Origin: Symbiodinium sp. CCMP2592
Lineage: Eukaryota > Sar > Dinophyceae > Suessiales > Symbiodiniaceae
Length of the DNA: 64,000 nt
NCBI GenBank assembly: GCA_905221615.1
Contig: CAJNDT010003112.1
Coordinates: forward strand, 476,001-540,000
Reading direction: 5' to 3'
Of the stretch, positions 1 through 10,483 are shown in pieces (the stretch's first letter is position 1; each line of letters starts with the position of its first letter). Position numbers and translations under genes: made by a program. The notes under the pieces are model-generated. The model saw nothing but the letters and a program-made list of their open reading frames with translations, made no database searches and was not told where the DNA came from.

Positions 1-180
1 GCTGGCTTGTAGAGGTTTAGATTCGAGGCTTCGGCAAGGCTGGGAGGTTCAGTTCGGGTTCTGGGACTTGGAGGTTTAGGGTTTACGGGGTTCAGGGCTT
101 TTAGGTTTAGGATCCGGGGCTTAGGCATTTGGCTTGTGGCTTCAAGGTCAGGTTTTGGATCCTGGAATCGTCTGCCACAG

Positions 181-221
181 ACTTTAAGGGACCGTGCGCC
201 AAGCGGAACCTCACTCAGAGG
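181..221 (+). CDS. Gene A, exon candidate
   Basis: This is a 41-bp island preceded by CACAG and followed by G/GTTTAG. It reads DFKGPCAKRNLTQR in a frame whose codons mostly end in G or C. It is the first of several such islands on the plus strand between 1 and 5072 that I group as one intron-rich gene (A). The flanking DNA is degenerate TTTAGGG/CCCTAAA-type intron sequence. No domain is recognised, and the start of the gene lies left of the window or was not found. Confidence 0.4.
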
Positions 222-592
222 GTTTAGTTTCCAACGATCGGGCCGGAAAAGCCTTGCCAAGATTTAGGGCTTTCGGATATGTTTGGTGGCTGTCGCAGGG
301 CCTACTAACTCTTTGATTTAGGCCTTGGTCCTAAAGTTTCCATCTACCCAATAAGCAAAACTGGATCCCTTCAACGCCCATATCAAGGTTCATGGGCCGT
401 TCAGGTAAATCGAAAATGCGATATTCCTCCAAGCCAAGACGGAATCTGAAGAGGGACCGAACTCCGAATCCAAAACAAATCCAGTAGAGATCAGTGGAGG
501 GTGCAACATGTACAAAGCAGGCTCGCACCCGAAACTCCAAGCCCCACACTCCAGATCCTAAACCCTGCTGCGTCCATCCCTTTCTCGCCCAG

Positions 593-654
593 TCTCCGCG
601 GCCGTGGCACCGTCATCACGGCGGACATGAGCCCTGAGGACTTCTTGGGCTTTG
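593..654 (+). CDS. Gene A, exon candidate
   Basis: This 62-bp island follows an acceptor CGCCCAG and ends at a possible GC donor. It reads RGTVITADMSPEDFLGF, and almost every codon ends in G or C. Upstream sequence is C/A-rich with CCTAAACCC, and downstream sequence is G/T-rich with GGGTTTAGG, the pattern seen round the other exons. The product is unknown. Confidence 0.5.
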
Positions 655-1062
655 GCTCGTAGTTCAGGGTTTAGGACTTGTGGTTTACGGCTTGCAGGGA
701 CCAGTGGTCTGAAAGCTGTTTTTCGGGAGTCCTGGATTCGGATTGTCATGCTTGTCTTGGGTGGTGACCTGAATAGAAATGTCAGTGTACGTTTATTTGG
801 GGTATTCTGCGCCCATGAGTTTGGGACACAGACGGAGCATGTTAGAAGATCAGACAATCCTTTTCGGTAATGAATTGTCCAAGCTTCAAAAACTCAAATC
901 CCAACTTAACTAATATGGGTAATTAGTGCTCTAAATTTTTGGTCCCTTTACACGAACCCAAAGTAGTACGGCACCCTTGCAGAAAGGACCCCCACAGGGC
1001 CTTAATTTGGAGAACTGCCGATGTCTTAGGACCGAAATCCCAACCTATCATCCCGTAACAAG

Positions 1063-1102
1063 GAGCTGAAGGACTTGGAAGAGGACATCCGGCGGCGACA
1101 CG
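1063..1102 (+). CDS. Gene A, exon candidate (charged helix)
   Basis: This 40-bp island reads ELKDLEEDIRRRH with nearly all codons ending in G or C, and is followed by a GT donor. The charged composition suggests an alpha helix or coiled coil. The acceptor is AACAAG. It belongs to the plus-strand gene A series. Confidence 0.5.
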
Positions 1103-1828
1103 GTCTGCGTCTCAGGGGTGCTAGAAGATCGTTTGAACTTTCGAAGCTTCTGATGTTAAGGGTTCGTTCGTTGGGTTCCACAAAGGTTTTGCCAGGGTTT
1201 AGGGCTTGACAGGATGTGGGCGAATCTCACACAAAATTCCTTACATGCCTTACATAGCGGATTATCATCCTGCACCTACTTTTATCGCGTCTTTTCAGGT
1301 CCATGAATCATGACAGGGTAGCCTGGTGACTAGGGTTGAGGCCTTTAGGGTCAGGGTTTTGAGATTTGTAGCTAGATTGGTTTGGCATAACATGCCCTGT
1401 TTTGCTTACTTGGTGCCTATGCCAACCCTTCGCTTTACATCTGACACAAGCTGTAGTACTGCTTCGTCGAGCACTTTCGTGCTGGGCCATGGAGGGCTGT
1501 CTCTTTCGATTTACTACACTACACATTGGATTTGGAGTAGGGGGTTGGAGCAACACTGCGGTTGTTGGGCTTCCGTTTTGGACCTTGCGCCCTAAACTGT
1601 CTGGGTTGTCGAGTACTTAGCTGTTGCGCCTCTATTTCGGGCCCGATCTTGTCCGTGGAGTCATCTGTGTAACCCTAAACCCTGAACCCTAAACCCTAAA
1701 CTATAGAGTAAACTCGGCATGCTGTCCCTCTCGAGCCTGTGCTGCTTCAGCACCCGCAGACGCGTCGAGCACCCTAAACCCTAAACCCTAAAACCCTAAA
1801 CAGCCAGTTTCAGACCCGGCCCTCGCAG

Positions 1829-1850
1829 GGGCCAGCATCACACGGGAGCA
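1829..1850 (+). CDS. Gene A, micro-exon candidate
   Basis: This 22-bp island lies between CTCGCAG and a GTGTCC donor and reads ASITREQ. Intact CCCTAAACCCTAAA runs lie just upstream at about 1670-1800, and G/T-rich TTTAGGG-like sequence lies downstream. It is too short to be certain. Confidence 0.35.
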
Positions 1851-2392
1851 AGTGTCCGAGTCTCAGTGACCTCGGAGCTTTGGGATGCGTTTCTTTCTTT
1901 CAGGTTTTATAAGGGTTAAGCAGCAGTTCCGGAATATGGAACTAGGTTTCGGGTTCCGGCTTTAGAGTTCAGGGTTTGTGGGGGCTTGAGTATACTGTAA
2001 TACGTATGAGGCATGTTGACAGGTGTTTAAAAATATTCCTTAACTGGGGATTTGGGGTTGTTGGGTGAGGCTTTCTTGTGCAGGATTTGAGGGGCTACTT
2101 AAGGTTTTAGGGTTTAGGGGTTTAGGGTTTACGGGCACGGGTCGAGGGGTCAGGGGTTTGGGATGTAGCATCCCCTTTTGTTTGTAGATAAGTGTCACTT
2201 GTCGACGTTGACCTTCACACATCGGAAGCCCCAATGATACTGAAACCACAAACCCGACATCTTCAGGCCTGTATGCAGAAACTTTGCAGGGCCCAAACCT
2301 AAACCCTGGACCCCGAAATAAACTCAAAAGGGATAAACACTTCCCCTTCTACACCAAAGCCTTCCGAAATTCACGACCTTTTCACTTTCCAG

Positions 2393-2454
2393 GGCCCAGA
2401 TTATGGAGATCGAGTGCACCGAGCCGTCCAGTGTGGCCCCTACCGACCCCTGGG
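2393..2454 (+). CDS. Gene A, exon candidate
   Basis: This 62-bp island follows TTTCCAG and reads AQIMEIECTEPSSVAPTDPW with strong G/C at third positions. The frame meets a TAG before the next GT, so the likely donor is GA (GG/GATAGG). The same kind of GA donor is needed at 10484 and 16963. A G/T-rich TTTAGGG-type intron follows. Confidence 0.5.
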
Positions 2455-2798
2455 GATAGGTTTGGGTTTAGGGTCCGGCTTGAATTTTGGGGGCCTCTGG
2501 GTTCTTGCTGATCAATGTTTTACCCATGCTCGTAGCTTCTGTAGCTGTGTAGATGCAGTTGCAGGTTTGTAAGTTTGGCACAACGCCTATGCTCACTATT
2601 GGATTTTCTGTGTCTGGCGACAGGGCCTTTAGATAGGATTTCTCTGTTCGGCACGTGCAGCTTAATTACTGCAGCCATTCTGTCTTTAAGCAGACCGTCA
2701 ATCCTTAAGACTGAATGCGAGGTTAGCTCCCGAACACTCGGGTCAATGCTTTTCCTGCTTAATGGTTTCGGGCTTAAGCTCCAACAATGTAGGGCCAG

Positions 2799-2829
2799 GG
2801 TGGAGGGGCTGGAGGCCACGCCATGGGGG
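2799..2829 (+). CDS. Gene A, micro-exon candidate
   Basis: This 31-bp island between GGCCAG and a GC donor reads VEGLEATPW. It sits at the C/A-to-G/T strand switch typical of exons here. Support is weak because of its length. Confidence 0.3.
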
Positions 2830-3247
2830 GCCTTAGGATTTGGGGTGTTGTGTTTAGGGTTCGGGGTTTTCGAGGTTTGGGCTTAGTTGGGAGTTTTGAA
2901 TGCTGGGCTTCGGCCGTGCTGAGGGGCAAGGAACGGGAGGCCAAAAGAACGTATGGCTAAAGTTCCAAGCCCCAGTACGAGCCTGCGGCCCCAAACTCTG
3001 AACCCCTCGACGTTGAATCCCTACACATTCAGACCACAAATCCTGAACCCTCGGAGAGATTCCTGTTCAACTTTAGTAATGAAGAAAGCAACTTGAAACT
3101 GGTTTGGGGCAGTGGAAGGGTTAAAATCCTTCGGGTCTGGACAAGTAGGCTTTGCTGCGTGGAGTGTTGAAGTTGGGGCTTGCCGTAGCAGCCTCAACAA
3201 TAAGATCATTCTTACGATATCTTCAAGGACTTCATGGTACTGTGCAG

Positions 3248-3296
3248 GTACTCCAAACAGAAACTGCCACGAGATGGCTTTATGAGCACCGAGCTG
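3248..3296 (+). CDS. Gene A, exon candidate
   Basis: This 49-bp island follows GTGCAG and ends at a GTTTGC donor. It reads YSKQKLPRDGFMSTEL in a frame with mostly G/C-ending codons. The function is not recognised. Confidence 0.45.
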
Positions 3297-4205
3297 GTTT
3301 GCCTCAGCCATGCCTTGCGCAAAAACTCTGTCACTCCCTAGCGCACTTTATTCAGACTTAAAGTGAGGAGTAGAGTACAAACATCCGAATCGAGTGGCAA
3401 GTCGCTGAATTGAGAGGTGGTTCCGTGGGGTCATGTGTAACCCTTGTGAATTGAAGGCTTGTGGGTCATGTACAACCCCTGTGATTTGAAAGCTTATTGT
3501 TGATGTTCTTTTCCCAGTCCCGAGTTTGACTTTTGAGTTGCCGTAGGATATCATTGCATGGAAGGGCTCATAGAAAGACGTTCTTGGGGAGGGGCGGGCG
3601 CCGCGGCTATACCAGAGTGCTATAGTTGGACTTATTTGAAGGCGACATTGTTATTGCCAATCTAGTCATACCCTGCGCAATGCCACTGCAATACAATAAA
3701 ACCCAGATACAGCTATCAAACCCTAAAGCCAAATTCCACTGGGCCGAGGCATCGCTACGTATCGGCGGCGGAATAAACACCACAAGCACAAGGCTTCTGC
3801 GGCTTAAGGTTTGGGGTCGAGTCGAGCTCCAGGCTATGGGTTCTGCTTCTTGCTACAAAGTGTAGGGTTGAGGGCTTTGGGTTTATGGATTGTATAGGGC
3901 GTTACCTAGGCCTTTTCAGCTTTAGCACAGTTCTAGACCGTTTGCTTTAGATTTATCAGGATCTGATGTTCAAGGGTTCGATACTTTTCTGGCTCAGGGT
4001 TGAGTGTCAGCTTTGGTATCGTGCTTTTTCCGATCTTGGGGGAAGCCGCCTTACATGCCAATCTTTGTACTTCGTAGGCAGTTTCTGCTTGAGCTGTTGT
4101 TTTACAAGCTTCATGAAATATGCCAAGGCTAAGGGTGTAGAACCAGCAACGCTCTCGCAGACCCCTCTGCCTTTAAGCCGTAGCCACCACTCCCAAGAAA
4201 CACAG

Positions 4206-4244
4206 CTGAACAAATCCACATTGATGTCATCGGCTGTATTGCAA
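4206..4244 (+). CDS. Gene A, exon candidate
   Basis: This 39-bp island lies between ACACAG and a GTATGA donor and reads EQIHIDVIGCIA. The next 700 bp contain open frames on both strands (4414-4893) that I cannot assign to a strand with confidence. Confidence 0.35.
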
Positions 4245-4933
4245 GTATGACGGGTAATTAGTCATAAATCCAGCCCTGAGTCGACGGGTTTCTGGCTAAA
4301 TGTTTGGGGTGTAATGTCTTAGGTTTAAGCTTTCTGGCTCTAAGTGTGGTAGTTTAGGTACGTAGGCATGTACAACAACCCTAGCGGGCTGCACTGGGTG
4401 GTGGGTTTACCGCTTGAGTTTTGAGCACCGCAGGCAGCTGTCCTACTCTGGCCTCCCGTCAGGAGTCTTCATTAAAATCCTGTCTAGAGATCAACTTATC
4501 TTCGAGAGGCCTGCGCTCCAGAAGCATCATACTGCAGTAGCCCTTCACCGCTCCATGGATACCCTATCAGACAGCCAAGCGGTCCAGCGCCCAGGAAAGC
4601 AAAGGTCAGGGCCTTACTTTGGACAGGAGGCTCAAGATGAGGGTTCATGATTTGGTGTGTAGAGAGTGAGGGTGGCAGGATGTATGAAGGTCCCAAAGGA
4701 CAAGGTCACTGAGTCGTCTTGCGAGGGTGGCGGACCAAGGTGCAATTCCTTCGTCGAAGATTGTGCCCATCACCGAGGACACAGATTCATTGCTTTCCCT
4801 AGAACCTCCTTCCGAATGCCTTGCATTCGGCAACCAAGCAACCACGAAGAGTTCAATCGCTCGAATGCTGCAGAGCGTAGGTCTATGATGTAGGATTTGG
4901 GTTAACAGTAGCAAGCCCTTACACTTTACCTAG

Positions 4934-5072
4934 CCTGACATGCAAAGAATTGCTCACATCATGTTCACTGCTGGTGATCTCTGACGACGGCAACCACGTC
5001 GATTTCTACAACAAGTGCAGGACCGCACCGATGTTGTGCCTGCTCTTCAGTGCTGGGGCGAGTGCATGGTAG
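4934..5072 (+). CDS. Gene A, probable last exon
   Basis: This open frame begins after ACCTAG and ends at TAG 5070-5072. It includes the motifs DDGNHVDFYNKC and MLCLLFSAGASAW, with almost all late codons ending in G or C. It lies only about 220 bp upstream of the ATG of the next gene on the same strand, a head-to-tail spacing common in dinoflagellates. No domain is recognised. Its assignment to the same gene as the upstream islands is inferred from strand and proximity. Confidence 0.45.
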
Positions 5073-5291
5073 TTAGTCACTTATGCTCTGCCTCAGAAAA
5101 GCTTCCGCTGCCGTTATGCTGAAGCTTGAGCATGTATGGCTTTATGACTCCACAGACTGTCCTGACTGCTAGTCGAACTGAGTTTCTGAGATTGTTTGAA
5201 CTCACGGAACTCTTGGACGGTGTCGCTTCAGTGCCACATTCAGACGGTTCCATCGCATTTCTACATCAGTTCCGTGTCAAGGCGGACAAAC

Positions 5292-7199
5292 ATGGCTGAT
5301 GCTTCGCCGGACGACGTGACACCCTGCCAAAAGTTGGTTGTTACTGTTGTTACTGTAGTTTTTTTGGTTGGGCTACGCGTTCTTGACAAGTACTTCGGCG
5401 GCAGCCTGGCGTTTTACGTGCTTGTCATAACAACTATAGTCGTATGGATTGGCATCATCCTGCCGCCAGAAGCTCCGGCGCAAAAAGTTGATGCAGGGAC
5501 ACTCGGCGGGCCAGCAGCTCCGGCGCAAAAAGATGATGCAGGGACACCCGGCGGGCCAGCAGCTCCGGTATCAACAGGGGATGTGTCTATGCCTCTTTCA
5601 GGGCAGAGGCCGCAATGGCAATACTTTGAGAGTGGTCAGTGGAGGCCTACTACAAACGAGTATACAGATTGTCTCGAGAAAGCATACAAGCTGCAGCATA
5701 GCTGTGAGGCGACGGTGGGCCGTTACACCTATGATGTGGATTTCCGGGCGCTCACCCAGAAAAACAGGGAAACCGGAAAAGAAAGGACCATTCGCCGCGT
5801 GATGATAGTGGACTGTCGTGCCTGCCCCTCCGACAAAGTCTCTGACGAGGGCAAACAGGTTTTGTGTCTTTCCAAGCAGCTTTCCGAACAGCAGGCACTT
5901 TGCAAAGACCTTTCCGAGCAGAGGACGGCTGACCAGGAACAGATCCAGCATCTCTCCCAACAACTTGGCGAGCAGCGAGCGCTTTGCAAAGATCTGTCCG
6001 AGCAGAAGACGGCTGACCAGGAACAGATCCAGCATCTCTCCCAACAACTTGCCGAGCAGCGAGCGCTTTGCAAAGATCTGTCCGAGCAGAAGACGGCTGA
6101 CCAGGAACAGATCCAGCATCTCTCCCAACAACTTGCCGAGCAGCGAGCACTTTGCAAAGACCTGTCCGAGCGGAAGACGGCTGACCACGAACAGATCCAG
6201 CATCTCTCCCAACAACTTGGCGAGCAGCGAGCGCTTTGCAAAGATCTGTCCGAGCAGAAGACGGCTGACCACGAACAGATCCAGCAACTCTCCCAACAAC
6301 TTGCCGAGCAGCGGGCACTTTGCGAAGATCTGTCCCAGCAGAAGATGGCTGACCAGGAGAACTTTAAGCAGCGTTCCCAGCAGCTTACAGAGCAGATTCT
6401 ATCCAATCTTCCCGATGTTGAGTCTTTCTCTTCGTTTTCTCAGGGCTCTTCCCTGTTTCAGAGGCACGTGCCTGAGGGTCTGCCAGTGCACAATGCCCTC
6501 AGCGGGCTTTTCCTGGCTTCAATGGCGCAGCATCGAGAATCATTTCGCTCAGCCTCTCTGTGTGACCCACCGCAGGTGGAGATCACTAGGATTTGTGAGA
6601 CCATCAACCCCCACAGTCTAGAACAGTATCGACATGCCAGGAAGGTTCTAACGCGAGAAAGACCTCATGGTTGCGCACCTCTCCAAGGAATCTCAGCCTT
6701 GAAATGTATTGTGGAAGATGGCTGTGCGGACTTGAACGAATATTTGCTATTTCATGGCTGTCCATCTGCCGCCATACGCAGCATTCAAGAGAAAGGGTTG
6801 GATCCACAACGTGGCGGAGAAGCAGTTGGTGCCATGTTCGGTACAGGAGCATACTTTGCAGAGAACGCTTCGAAGTCTGATTTTTATACGACATGTTCGG
6901 ACTGCAGCCGCAGCTCAAGCGAATGCAAGCACCCTCAAGGCGAGCGATGCATTTTGGTTGCTCGGGTTTTGCTGGGAGAGACTAGGACCGTGACAACCGA
7001 AGATTGCAGTTCCTGGAAGAGGGCGCCGGAGGGCTACGATTCTGTCACTGCCCAACAAAAGTCGCAAGGGGGCAAGGTGGACCTCAAAGAGTTTGTGGTG
7101 TACAAGGAGCAGTTGTCTTTGGTGCGATGGTTGATCTACTACCGTCACAAAAGCGATTGCAAATGCCACAACTGCAAACATCGCCGTAGCTGGTGGTAG
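5292..7199 (+). CDS. Membrane-anchored WWE / coiled-coil / PARP-type ADP-ribosyltransferase
   Basis: This is a single uninterrupted frame of 635 codons. The frame is open from a TTG at 5196, but the ATG at 5292 (ACAAACATGG) is the first true start. Residues about 15-57 contain two hydrophobic segments, so the protein is probably membrane-anchored. Residues 60-92 are an Ala/Pro-rich duplicated linker. Residues about 107-173 match a WWE domain (WQYFESGQW, then VDF and a Q-N-R-R tail), which in known families binds poly- or iso-ADP-ribose. Residues about 190-370 are a coiled coil of five 28-residue (84-bp) repeats plus partial ends. Residues about 427-630 are a PARP catalytic domain with H488 (LFHG), Y521 (FGTGAYF) and E600 (KEFVVY). 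This H-Y-E triad is typical of members able to build ADP-ribose chains from NAD+. The tail is Cys/His-rich (CKCHNCKH). There are no introns, unlike both neighbours. Confidence 0.9.
   Translation: MADASPDDVTPCQKLVVTVVTVVFLVGLRVLDKYFGGSLAFYVLVITTIVVWIGIILPPEAPAQKVDAGTLGGPAAPAQKDDAGTPGGPAAPVSTGDVSMPLSGQRPQWQYFESGQWRPTTNEYTDCLEKAYKLQHSCEATVGRYTYDVDFRALTQKNRETGKERTIRRVMIVDCRACPSDKVSDEGKQVLCLSKQLSEQQALCKDLSEQRTADQEQIQHLSQQLGEQRALCKDLSEQKTADQEQIQHLSQQLAEQRALCKDLSEQKTADQEQIQHLSQQLAEQRALCKDLSERKTADHEQIQHLSQQLGEQRALCKDLSEQKTADHEQIQQLSQQLAEQRALCEDLSQQKMADQENFKQRSQQLTEQILSNLPDVESFSSFSQGSSLFQRHVPEGLPVHNALSGLFLASMAQHRESFRSASLCDPPQVEITRICETINPHSLEQYRHARKVLTRERPHGCAPLQGISALKCIVEDGCADLNEYLLFHGCPSAAIRSIQEKGLDPQRGGEAVGAMFGTGAYFAENASKSDFYTTCSDCSRSSSECKHPQGERCILVARVLLGETRTVTTEDCSSWKRAPEGYDSVTAQQKSQGGKVDLKEFVVYKEQLSLVRWLIYYRHKSDCKCHNCKHRRSWW
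5889..6400 (+). repeat. 84-bp tandem repeat inside the PARP gene
   Basis: Five full units and one diverged unit encode 28 residues each (four heptads), with the core LSQQLAEQRALCKDLSEQ. Units are nearly identical at the DNA level, which points to recent duplication or homogenisation. The length keeps both the reading frame and the heptad register. Confidence 0.85.
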
Positions 7200-7706
7200 G
7201 TGGTAGATGACGCCGACGCTGCAGATTTTGCTGATCCTTGAGAGAAAAGATGCGCCCCCTTCGCAGAAGTAATGCCTTGCAGCAAATTGCCTGTTGACAG
7301 GATGTATTCAAGGATTTGTCGGAATGTCTGCTCTACGGATCTATAGAAGAGTGTATTGCAGCTCAATGTCCAATTCAGCAAGCCCGTGAGGCGTCCCCAA
7401 CTTTCTTGATTGCTTGAGGTTTCAGGGCTTAGCCGAGCCAGACTTAGACTCTCAAGGATAGTTCCCTTTCGGCCCTTTGGGCTGCCGATTTTCCACACCA
7501 TCGGATCCTGACCAAAACGCTCAGGTCGTTCACCGAGGCAGAAAGTCCCTCTTGTGGCCATGCGCAAACTGCACATGACGCACACTCCAAGTCAAGCATC
7601 CTCAAGCACCTGACGCGAAACCTAAGCCTGCGATGCTGAACCCCCAAATCTCGTTTGGTACCCTAAATCCCAAAGCCTTGGCCTATAGCCGAATTCCCTA
7701 ACACAG
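7200..7706. other. Spacer between PARP gene and gene C
   Basis: This holds the 3' flank of the PARP gene, then C/A-rich sequence with degraded CCCTAAA-like words from about 7590. I see no supported exon here. An early exon of gene C may be hidden near 7370-7430 but the frame is unclear. Confidence 0.4.
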
Positions 7707-7749
7707 GACTGTCCGAGTTCCTCGACAGCGACGACGACTTCGCCATTGC
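7707..7749 (+). CDS. Gene C (EF-hand protein), early exon
   Basis: This 43-bp island follows ACACAG and ends at GTTCGGGTTT. It reads LSEFLDSDDDFAIA with nearly perfect G/C third positions. It is the first supported exon of the plus-strand gene C, which runs to a stop at 14896 and encodes two EF-hands. Its membership of that gene is inferred from strand, exon style and continuity of phase with the next island. Confidence 0.55.
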
Positions 7750-7987
7750 GTTCGGGTTTGTTTATGGTATTTCTGGTTGTAGGAACTGTTGTTCTTTGTG
7801 TACTCTCTTGGTGGTTCTGCGAGCTACAACAGCCAACAAGCATTTCCCAAATATTCTCGTGCTCAGGCGCACCTCAGCTCAGAAACGACAGCCAGTTCTA
7901 CGGTTATTACGAATGATGTTGAGCCCCAAACTCCAAGACACAAACCCTGAATCCTTTCCTTGCACAATTCCGAGCAGTGACAGTTAG

Positions 7988-8126
7988 GACGCTAGCAAGC
8001 AGGACGAGGAGCATGGAAAGGTGGGAGACGATTCGTGAGACCCCCGGAGAAGGGCTGCAATCATTCTCTGGAGTTCATGTAGATCTCTTAAAGCACGTGG
8101 CTGTGCAAGAGACGCCCCAGACCCTA
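7988..8126 (+). CDS. Gene C, exon candidate
   Basis: The frame that continues the phase of the exon at 7707-7749 stays open to a TGA at 8127. It reads through MERWETIRETPGEGLQSF and HVDLLKHVAVQETPQ. The acceptor is GTTAG. The donor is uncertain, because a GT at 8021 would make a much shorter exon. The product of this segment is unknown. Confidence 0.45.
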
Positions 8127-8625
8127 TGAGACCTGAGCTATATAGAGCCCTACAGTAGGCACCCAAACAGTGGTTCGGCAATTTCAGTACAGCAGGTGTT
8201 TAATTCCAGGGCTTGGACGTACCGTCGAAGCATCGTTGCTTCGTGGGCATCATGTTTGCATGTCGTGGGGGGAGCTCAAGGTCTACGGACTCCTCGACCT
8301 GAAGGTCAAACCTTTAACGCCCGGCCAAACCTTCCGCCAAGCACCAGAAAGCCCCAGCTTTGCTCGGGGAGCATGTCCACAGCTTTCATTCTGCAGGGCT
8401 CTTAACCCGGAAACCCTGGAATTTTTAGATTACTCAGCCTCTGTTCCATGCTAGCTTAGTGGAAGGTGGTGTCTTGAGATGTTGGAGCCCTTCCCGGAAT
8501 GTGTGTACTTTGGCGGTCCTGAGAAACGCACATGAAAACCCGTAAACCGCCGGGCTCAAAGTTGCAACTGTTTGCACATAAGCCCGCCTGCCTGGGGCCA
8601 TGGCAATGCGAAGACCGCATGGCAG

Positions 8626-8699
8626 GGATCCCCGGACCAGCTCTGGCGGAGCATATAAATGGTTTTGACGATTCAATAGATGTTATAGATTGTTACAAG
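8626..8699 (+). CDS. Gene C, exon candidate
   Basis: This 74-bp island between GGCAG and a GTATTT donor reads IPGPALAEHIN followed by GFDDSIDVIDCYK. It sits at the C/A-to-G/T switch. A further coding-like island lies near 8208-8272, but two frames are equally plausible there, so it is not called. Confidence 0.45.
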
Positions 8700-9351
8700 G
8701 TATTTAGGTATTTGGGTTTTGGGTAGCAGAAATCTGAAATCCAGGATAATATTTGGAGGAGATTATGATGAGCAGGTGCTCAGACCCTGAGGGTTGGGTG
8801 CCTGGGGTTTTGTGGTTTATGCTATAAGACTATTCTTGCTTAACCGGGGGTCGGGGCTATGTGAGCAATTTAGTGTTTTGGGTTTGGGGACCCAAGTACT
8901 TCAAGTACATGCTACTTTTGAAGGAGGGTATGGGATGGCTCTCGTAGGTTCTTTTTCTGGCTCTTGAGGCTCACGAGCCAATTCTGAGCATGCAAGACCC
9001 GGAACTCAAAACCGTAAACGTCCTGTGCGGACACAGTATTACCAAGCCCTGCACCGCCTGACCTGGAACTCTACGACCCCTAAAAAGCCTAAACATGAAG
9101 CTGCCAATCAGACTGTACGTCTCAGGCCCCAGACCCATTCTCCTAAGCGCCAACCGAACACCCAAATGCAAATCCTAACCCCGTAATCTCCCCAGATCCA
9201 AAATTGGCCCGATGAATCCTAAACTATCCAACCCCAAGCCCTTAAATGCTATGCTAACGGTCCTACACTTTTGAGACCCCCGCCTGTAGGACACCAAACC
9301 CCGCAGACGAAGCCAAGGGCTGTCCGTCCGAGATTCCGGACCCTGATTCTT

Positions 9352-9480
9352 AGGGACCCAAAAAGCACATAAGCATAAGCATTTTATGGGGATATCCCTA
9401 CCTTATTGGGCTTCATTATAAGGGGATTCATATGGGATATCCCTATCCTAATTTTTGCTTATGTGCTTTTTTTGGGCCCT
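9352..9480. mobile_element. MITE-like inverted-repeat element in a gene C intron
   Basis: CAAAAAGCACATAAGCA near 9357 is matched in reverse by TGCTTATGTGCTTTTTT near 9459, with GGGATATCCC repeats between. This is a foldback structure of about 130 bp with no coding capacity. It lies inside an intron just upstream of an exon. Confidence 0.6.
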
Positions 9481-9563
9481 AGATTCGACGACACCTACGA
9501 CCCAAAGTGTATATCCTGTAAATCCTCGACACAAAAGCCCCTAAACCTTAAGAAAGAGCACAG

Positions 9564-9646
9564 CATCCCCTCTCCGAGGCAAGGCAAAGGCCAAGGCCAA
9601 GATGGGCGTCGACGACAACCCCATGGATCCCGAGGAGCTGAAACAG
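9564..9646 (+). CDS. Gene C exon leading into EF-hand 1
   Basis: This 83-bp exon follows GCACAG. It begins with a Lys/Ala-rich stretch (GKAKAKAKMGVDDNP) and ends MDPEELKQ. Ending it at a GC donor (CAG/GCCACG) gives phase 0 and joins directly to VFQKID of the next exon. The join makes a textbook EF-hand entering helix (EELKQVFQKID). The next GT would put the EF-hand out of frame, so the GC donor is well supported. Confidence 0.75.
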
Positions 9647-9963
9647 GCCACGGGTTTAGAGTTTACAGGGTTTTAGGAGGGAGTGTTTATGAGGGTTTAT
9701 AAGGTTTTAGGTTCTTATTAGCTTTGGTGTCCCATTATTGTTAGGGTCTATAAGGGTTTAGGTTCTTGTTAGCTTTGTTGTCTTTTTTGTCAGGGTTTAT
9801 AGGTGGTTAGATTCTTGCCAGCTTCGTTGTCCTAGTTTTCTTGTTCGGGTCTATAAGGGTTTAGGTTCTCGTCGGCTTTGTTGTCATCTTGTTTTATTGA
9901 ACCCCTCAAAAACCCACGAACCCCAGACCCTGAAGCCCGGAAACCAAACTGGTCCGGAACCAG

Positions 9964-10011
9964 GTCTTCCAGAAAATTGACCTTGACGGTAGCGGAACCG
10001 TCGAGATGGAG
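9964..10011 (+). CDS. Gene C exon: EF-hand 1 loop
   Basis: This 48-bp exon has exactly 16 codons and both borders in phase 0. It reads VFQKIDLDGSGTVEME. Together with the first residue of the next exon it makes the calcium loop DLDGSGTVEMEE, with Asp at positions 1 and 3, Ser at 5 and Glu at 12. The acceptor is ACCAG and the donor is GA (GAG/GAGAAG). The donor choice is fixed by the continuation ELDAAARE at 10440. This exon matches the EF-hand 2 exon at 13070 in length, phase and position. Confidence 0.85.
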
Positions 10012-10439
10012 GAGAAGTCACTTCGAAAAGGGTTTGAGCTTTAAGGTTGGATGTGGAGTTTAGGGTTTTCGGGGATTCAGGGTTTAGGGCTTAGGGCTGA
10101 TACGGGTTTGGGGATTTAGGTAATTATGAGTAATCGTCATCCCTGAGCAGCCCCGCAGTCGAAACCAAAACCTGAAATGGCTTGAATCCCGATAAAGGTG
10201 AGAGCCCTGAAGCCCTGAGCCCAAGGTCGCGCCAGTGAATTTAAATTGAAGCCGTAAACTTCAACCCTATAAAGCCATGTAAGCCCTAGACGCGAATCCG
10301 TAGCCCTAAATCTTCAAAAGCCTGAACCTTAAGCCCATTTAAGATTAAAGCCCTATAAAGCCATAAGACCCTACAGTTCAAAGCCCGGCATCGTAGACGT
10401 AACTCCCAAAACCAAAACCTTCAGCCACGAGTCTGACAG

Positions 10440-10483
10440 GAGCTGGACGCAGCCGCGCGGGAGCAGTTTGGCAGACAAACTGG
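10440..10483 (+). CDS. Gene C exon: EF-hand 1 exit helix
   Basis: This 44-bp exon follows CTGACAG and reads ELDAAAREQFGRQTG. Its first residue supplies Glu-12 of the EF-hand loop and the rest forms the exit helix. It ends at a GA donor (GG/GATAAGG). The intron after it begins with the TTTAGGG-like words GGGTCTTATAAGGG. Confidence 0.75.

Noticed and set aside
1660..1800. True telomere (CCCTAAA repeats here and at 29328, 31600-31695)
   Set aside because: Runs are short, degenerate, in both orientations and interior to genes. They track intron ends rather than a chromosome end.
4645..4914. Open frames on both strands (75 codons plus, 89 codons minus)
   Set aside because: Both look partly coding and neither has clear splice borders. 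I could not choose a strand.
5598..6406. Open frames of 188-233 codons on the minus strand (and 267 codons in another plus frame) over the PARP gene
   Set aside because: They are shadows of the 84-bp repeat. The repeat is a multiple of three and keeps several frames open. Their products are low-complexity Cys/Ser/Leu repeats, while the plus frame called has recognisable domains.
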